From Arthrobacter sp. StoSoilB19 (GTDB taxonomy: Bacteria > Actinomycetota > Actinomycetes > Actinomycetales > Micrococcaceae): a stretch of 64,000 bases of DNA. The position numbers were made by a program, and so were the translations under genes. Location: contig NZ_AP024650.1 in the NCBI RefSeq assembly GCF_019977275.1, positions 1,922,001 through 1,986,000 on the forward strand, given 5' to 3'. The notes beneath the pieces were generated by a model that did not search any database, was not told the DNA's origin, and saw only the letters and a list, made by a program, of their open reading frames with translations. Shown here in pieces: positions 61,626 to 64,000 of the stretch (positions are counted from its first letter, which is position 1; every line of letters begins with the position of its first letter).

Positions 61626-61979
61626 ATCCAGCCAAACCCGGTGAGGATCACCAGGCCGATTGCCGCCAGGAGGTGCATGGCTCGAGTCTTGGACCGTGAT
61701 CGAGGAAGACCCCGCCGAAACTCCGGGCCGCCCATAACGAAGTTGCGAATTGGGAAGGGTGGCCGCCCCATTCGCTGAGCCAGTTGCAGCGCTATCGCAA
61801 CTACGCTCGATTTGCGTAGGGGTAGGTCGGATTGTCCTAGGACCGGGAGGGCCACGCGTGAAAGAGGTCTACGGTCTAGGTTTGGTGTTGATTGGTCCGA
61901 TTGACATGGTCAGTGGTCCCTTGCGGCTTGCCGTGAGCCTGGATGTGGGCGCGGGCAAACAATTCCGAGGAGAATATCG
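61626..61979. other. No recognisable gene; probable 5' region of the epimerase gene
   Basis: I find no coding sequence in this stretch. The sequence just before 61980 carries the epimerase ribosome-binding site (GAGGAG). Confidence 0.5.
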
Positions 61980-62840
61980 ATGAAGATTGCGGTGACTGGT
62001 GGAAGCGGGAAGCTGGGCCGGCACGTGGTGCGGCGCCTCACGAGTGAGGGGCACTGGGTGCTGAATCTGGACCAGGTTGGTGAGCGAAGCCCCAGTCTGG
62101 TCGTGGTAGACCTTCGGGACTATGGCCAAGTTGTAGACGCGTTCCTGGGCGTGGACCGCCGGCACTCAGGCTTTGATGCGGTCGTCCACCTGGGCGCGGT
62201 CCCCGCCCCGGGTCTCATGTCGGACGCGGCGACCTTTGAGAACAACATGCTCTCCACCTACAACGTATTCCAGGCGGCCCGCCGGGCCGGGATAAAGAAG
62301 GTGGTTCACGCCTCCAGTGAGACGGTGCTGGGAACGCCGTTCGACGTCGACCCGCCATATATCCCGGTGGATGAGGAGTACCCGACCCGGCCGGAAACCA
62401 CGTACGCTCTCGTGAAACGCCTGGAGGAGCAGATGGCCATCGAGCTGACGCGCTGGGACCCGGGACTGAGCATCGTTGGGCTGCGGTTTTCGAACGTCAT
62501 GGATCCGGAAGACTACGAAGCGTTTCCGTCCTTCGACGCCGATGCCATGCTGCGCAAGTGGAACCTTTGGGGTTACATCGATGGTCGGGACGGGGCGCAG
62601 GCCGTGCTCCGGGCATTGGAGAACGGCAAACCGGGGTTCGAGGCGTTCATCATCGCCAATGCGGACACCGTCATGAGCCGCTCCAGCGCCAGCTTGGCGG
62701 CCGAGGTGTACCCCAACGTCAAAGTGACCAAGGACTTGGGCGAACACGAGACCTTGCTCTCCATCGACAAGGCCCGGCGCCTGCTAGGGTTCGATCCCCA
62801 ATACACCTGGCGCACCAGCCCACCTTCGACCGGAAATTGA
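61980..62840 (+). CDS. NAD-dependent epimerase/dehydratase family protein
   Basis: A 286-residue extended SDR. The cofactor motif VTGGSGKLGRHVV is at the N-terminus, HASSETVLG carries the Ser/Thr, and the active-site YALVK follows. The ATG has GAGGAG 7 nt upstream. The family includes sugar-nucleotide epimerases and uronate dehydrogenases, and the short length is closer to the latter type. Substrate unknown. No operon partner is visible. Confidence 0.85.
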   Translation: MKIAVTGGSGKLGRHVVRRLTSEGHWVLNLDQVGERSPSLVVVDLRDYGQVVDAFLGVDRRHSGFDAVVHLGAVPAPGLMSDAATFENNMLSTYNVFQAARRAGIKKVVHASSETVLGTPFDVDPPYIPVDEEYPTRPETTYALVKRLEEQMAIELTRWDPGLSIVGLRFSNVMDPEDYEAFPSFDADAMLRKWNLWGYIDGRDGAQAVLRALENGKPGFEAFIIANADTVMSRSSASLAAEVYPNVKVTKDLGEHETLLSIDKARRLLGFDPQYTWRTSPPSTGN

Positions 62841-62966
62841 GTAACGGGACGGTCAGCGGCAGCGGTGCACTATGACATTGCGGCTCGCTGCCCTAATTCA
62901 CCCAACTCCCGGGCGCCCGCGCCAGCAGCCGTGGGAAGGTCCGATCCTTGGATGAGTTGGATTGGG

Positions 62967-64000
62967 TTACGGCGTGCGGCCCGGGAGTACGAGGAGGGCG
63001 TCCCCGACGGGGCGTTCGCCGGTGGCGTCGGAGGGGGAGTTCGTGACCTGGTCGCCCTGGACCATGGTGGTGGATCCGCCGCCGTCGAGGTTGATGGCGT
63101 TGACCATGCCGAGGGACGTGGCCACGTGGGCTTCTTCGTTCAGGCTTAGGCCCAGGCTGGTGGTTTGCCGGCCGTCGGCAGTGACCAGGAGGGTACGGCC
63201 TTGGGCGTCCACTCCTGCGAAGGTGCGGGGGTTGCGCTTGTGGACCCAGCCGTAGAAGAAGCTGTTGCTGTCGTTGGTCCGGACCATGCCGTCGCGCTTT
63301 GCGGTGACGTCCAGCTGCCCGTTCTGGACCAGGGTCGGGCCACCGTTGACGACGTCCGTCGAAGGGGTCGTCTTCAGGGACTTACCGCTCTCGGTGAGCA
63401 GATCGGTGTCGACCTTCAGCTTCCTTCCTGGAGCGGCCGCGGCCGCAAGCTTGTCGACGTCGGAGCCGATCGCCTGCACCGTCTGCCCGCCGGCCGGGAC
63501 CGCGGTCCCGCGCGTGTGGTTGACGGCGGTGACGGTCCCTTGGGTGTCCAGGACGACTTCGAGTCCGGGCCCGGCAGGGGTGGTCGGGCCGAACTCAGGG
63601 GTGAAGGCGACGATTTCGTCCGGGTCTGTGCAGGTGAAGTCGTGCAGGGGCAGATTCGTCGGGGTGTCGTCCGTGCCGCCGCAGTTGCGGATCAGCCCGG
63701 GGACCCGGTCGATGCCGTCCAGTGGGAGTTCCGCCGCGCCCGGCGCGGTGACAGTGCCGTGCCAGTGCAGCCGCTGGATGGCGGTGCCGTTCTTATCCAG
63801 GATGAGGGAGGGCCGGTCGCCGACGGCTTCGCTGAGGACCTTGCCATCGTCGACTGTGGCCCCGGCGGGGTCGCCGGGGGCGCCTGCTGCGGGGTCCATG
63901 GTGAAGAACCCGCCGTTCACGGCTGCTAGGGCTCCGGCTGCGGTGGAGAGCTGGCTTGTGGTTTCGCGGTCTTGGAGGTTGGGGCCGGAGGAGGAGGTGA
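62967..64000 (-). CDS. Phosphodiester glycosidase-family protein, 5' end beyond window
   Basis: The frame is open from the stop at 62967 to the window edge at 64000, so only the C-terminal 344 or so residues are seen. AAVNGGFFTM, PTLVQNGQLDV, RNPRTFAGVDAQGRTLLVTA and AINLDGGGSTTMV are hallmarks of the NAGPA/PF09992 domain. In other organisms this domain removes alpha-linked GlcNAc from phosphodiesters; bacterial members are often exported. The start and any signal peptide lie outside the window. ATG-like codons at 63920 are internal. Confidence 0.85.
   Translation of the reverse strand, partial: TSSSGPNLQDRETTSQLSTAAGALAAVNGGFFTMDPAAGAPGDPAGATVDDGKVLSEAVGDRPSLILDKNGTAIQRLHWHGTVTAPGAAELPLDGIDRVPGLIRNCGGTDDTPTNLPLHDFTCTDPDEIVAFTPEFGPTTPAGPGLEVVLDTQGTVTAVNHTRGTAVPAGGQTVQAIGSDVDKLAAAAAPGRKLKVDTDLLTESGKSLKTTPSTDVVNGGPTLVQNGQLDVTAKRDGMVRTNDSNSFFYGWVHKRNPRTFAGVDAQGRTLLVTADGRQTTSLGLSLNEEAHVATSLGMVNAINLDGGGSTTMVQGDQVTNSPSDATGERPVGDALLVLPGRTP

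Noticed and set aside
1..64000. CRISPR array, transposase, phage or rRNA genes
   Set aside because: No regularly spaced short repeats, transposase motifs, integrase or ribosomal RNA sequence were seen on either strand.

Overview
The window looks like chromosomal DNA of a high-GC actinobacterium of the Arthrobacter/Paenarthrobacter group (Micrococcaceae). Support comes from the GC-rich codon use, tightly overlapping operons, a mycothiol-dependent formaldehyde dehydrogenase, the levan-type GH32 enzyme, and paired carbohydrate ABC permeases without their own ATPase. The assignment is inferred from gene content; no rRNA or complete tRNA gene is present. No transposase, integrase or CRISPR array was seen.

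Layout. 0-5.7 kb: a LysR-controlled aromatic-acid operon (MFS importer, FAD oxidoreductase, dihydroxybenzoate-type decarboxylase, catechol 1,2-dioxygenase). 6.1-6.7 kb: a ribbon-helix-helix/Doc toxin-antitoxin pair. 7.1-30.4 kb: a large fructan locus, all on the minus strand. It holds a Tat-exported levan-type GH32, two cytoplasmic GH32 exo-fructosidases, two PfkB sugar kinases, an aldo/keto reductase, three ABC importers (MalFG-type, peptide/Dpp-type, LplABC-type) and two LacI repressors with recognisable operators. 30.5-36.1 kb: a frameshifted LtrA gene, an enoyl-CoA hydratase/SDR operon with a divergent TetR gene, and a DUF1349 protein. 36.9-57.1 kb: an amine/amino-alcohol region. It holds MoaF, two APC permeases (one broken), MFS, esterase, a two-domain Lrp regulator, formaldehyde detoxification, and a run of TetR, N-methyl amino acid oxidase, APH-type kinase, GlcG/HbpS, class III PLP enzyme and aldehyde dehydrogenase. 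57.7-64 kb: a beta-lactamase-like lipoprotein flanked by two copies of a small CxxC protein, small secreted proteins, a subtilase relic, an epimerase and a truncated phosphodiester glycosidase.

Three same-orientation copies of a roughly 260-400 bp intergenic repeat (6.7, 36.5 and 57.1 kb) sit at the borders of the fructan and amine regions. Each has a palindrome around GTGTGGAC and a 21-nt segment matching the 3' end of a tRNA (probably tRNA-Leu). They may be old integration or recombination points for accessory modules. Decayed fragments cluster near them, notably an aldehyde dehydrogenase relic directly beside copy B.

Proposed function. Extracellular levan would be cut by the exported GH32. 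The products (oligofructosides or a difructose anhydride) would be imported by one or more of the ABC systems, including the peptide-type one, then hydrolysed in the cytoplasm by the GH32 pair and phosphorylated by PfkB kinases, all under LacI control. In the amine region, phosphorylation by the kinase followed by elimination by the class III enzyme (which resembles ethanolamine-phosphate phospho-lyase) would yield an aldehyde for the dehydrogenase. The oxidase would demethylate N-methyl amines, releasing formaldehyde for MscR. These pathway assignments are inference from family membership and gene order. Two genes (GH32 at 13060 and SDR at 56239) have an ATA codon exactly where a start codon is expected.
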